Source of the DNA: Acidianus hospitalis
GTDB taxonomy: Archaea > Thermoproteota > Thermoprotei_A > Sulfolobales > Sulfolobaceae
DNA length: 15,448 nt
Direction of reading: 5' to 3'
Assembly (NCBI GenBank): GCA_003086435.1
Contig: QEFD01000074.1
Span: forward strand, 1-15,448
The notes below the pieces were generated by a model. That model was not told the origin of the DNA. It saw only the letters and a program-made list of their open reading frames with translations, and ran no database searches. Within the stretch, counting starts at the first letter, position 1, and the number at the start of each line of letters is the position of its first letter. The position numbers and the translations under genes are program-made. Shown piece by piece: positions 14,694 through 15,448 of the stretch.

Positions 14694-14713
14694 TTACAAA
14701 ATCAAAGTATAAA

Positions 14714-15227
14714 ATGGAAAACTTTCTAATATCTAGAGCACAAAGTTTATAGATATGCTCTAAAATTTGATATAATATATTTCAAAAAAGAAGGAGAAAT
14801 AATAGTATTTATAGAGAAAAAAGGAAGAAATACCAAATTTTAGTAAAAATAAATACGAGCAAACAGTAAATTTTGTAAGTCAAATATTATAGAGCTACGG
14901 CTATTCAGTTAAATCTAAGAAGGAAATGTTTGGAGGCGGAATTAAGGTTCAAGGCAAGAAGAACATTAACGTTAATGAAAAGATTACAGGAACGTTTATT
15001 GAATACGAATTAAAGCTCCGTTCAGACAAATTATCTCTAAAACGTACTGCCGGAGTCTCAATTTCCGAGTCAGGATTTAACCCCGGAGGATTGATAGGCA
15101 TGGGGATAAGTATGTATAAAAAGCATAAATGAATAAGGTTATTCAGGCTGTGAAACCTCAGGTTACTAATGAAGCTATTGCAATTTATAATCAAGTAAGG
15201 AATTTCATAGTTAATACTCCAAGTTAA
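14714..15227 (+). pseudogene. Broken gene of unknown function with a well-kept 3' half
   Basis: From ATG at 14714 the reading passes through several frames: MENFLISRAQ, then VYRYALKFDIIYFKKEGEII with VFIEKKGRN, then IPNFSKNKYEQTVNFVSQIL, a TAG at 14890, then a clean run of 80 codons (SYGYSVKSKKEMFGGGIKVQ to GLIGMGISMYKKHK) ending at 15132. A 32-codon frame from an ATG at 15129, overlapping that stop, reads MNKVIQAVKPQVTNEAIAIY to a TAA at 15227. An eight-T run follows. The 3' part may still be translated from the ATG at 14926 as a 68-residue protein. The glycine-rich turn FGGGIK and the GFNPGGLIGMGIS segment are notable. No family recognised. Confidence 0.55.
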
Positions 15228-15236
15228 TTTTTTTTA
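15225..15236 (+). terminator. T-run terminator after the broken gene
   Basis: Eight consecutive T directly follow the TAA at 15225-15227. This is a typical archaeal intrinsic termination signal. Confidence 0.5.
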
Positions 15237-15359
15237 AAGAAATTTAATAGTTCCTATAATATATATTTAATTTTTTCCAATTTTTATAATTTATTAAATT
15301 AGATTTAAATGGATTTTAAACATAAAAAATAATTTACTCTCTCTTAATTAATATATTCA

Positions 15360-15448
15360 GTGTTTACCCGTGGCGTAACTTATTCTTACTTCTAATTTCT
15401 CCATGGACTAAGGGATCATACACAGTCACCCTAGTCGAGGGAAACACC
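15360..15448 (-). repeat. Inverted ~85-base repeat, right copy, cut by the window edge
   Basis: Its reverse complement begins GGTGTTTCCCTCGACTAGGG and ends GCCACGGGTAAACAC, matching 6876-6959 with roughly 80-85% identity by eye. The hairpin CCCT/AGGG keeps its arms while the loop base changes from T to C. The left arm of the CCGTGGC hairpin has changed to CCATGG while the right arm is kept, so the structure is weaker here. On the minus strand a six-T run follows at about 15327-15332. The repeat may continue beyond the window. Confidence 0.85.

Noticed and set aside
1..15448. tRNA, rRNA or CRISPR array
   Set aside because: No cloverleaf with GTTCRANNC arm, no rRNA-like GC-rich block and no regularly spaced direct repeats were seen by eye.

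Overview
The window looks like an AT-rich chromosomal stretch of a thermoacidophilic crenarchaeon, most likely a member of the Sulfolobales. The evidence is a DUF973-type membrane protein, TATA boxes centred about 26 bases before many start codons (leaderless transcripts), a GGTGAT Shine-Dalgarno site before an internal gene, and secreted proteins rich in N-glycosylation sequons. No rRNA, tRNA, CRISPR array or intact transposase was seen.

Layout. (1) 1-1267: two plus-strand genes of an unrecognised two-gene family: a ~220-residue protein cut by the window edge and a winged-helix protein. (2) 1282-6113: a surface or filament biogenesis cluster. It holds a membrane-anchored DUF5305-like protein (minus), a small alpha/beta protein (minus), a small Cys-rich secreted protein (minus), then divergently a TasA/camelysin-like secreted subunit, a SipW-type archaeal signal peptidase I, a winged-helix regulator and a small membrane protein. 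The probable logic is that the peptidase processes the abundant subunit, with the DUF5305 protein, the Cys-rich protein and the membrane protein as accessory or anchoring parts and the winged-helix protein as local regulator. (3) 6114-7381: no intact gene, but an ~85-base repeat with strong hairpin potential. An inverted, diverged copy lies at the right edge of the window. (4) 7382-8549: a second, intact copy of the two-gene family, in the opposite gene order and with an 8-base overlap. (5) 8696-11131: a minus-strand secreted beta-propeller protein with a C-terminal membrane anchor. (6) 11216-12509: a possible 32-residue ORF, then a decayed third copy of the two-gene family. (7) 12550-13425: the DUF973 protein (minus). 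(8) 13426-15359: gene remnants on both strands, including a possible fourth trace of the two-gene family and a better preserved broken gene at 14714-15227.

The most interesting items are the recurring two-gene family of unknown function, the repeated structured element flanking an 8.5 kb block, the filament-type cluster, and the junction at 5540-5631. At that junction a hairpin hides a GGAGG, an ATG overlaps the upstream stop, and a six-T run separates that ATG from a frame encoding an extra membrane segment.
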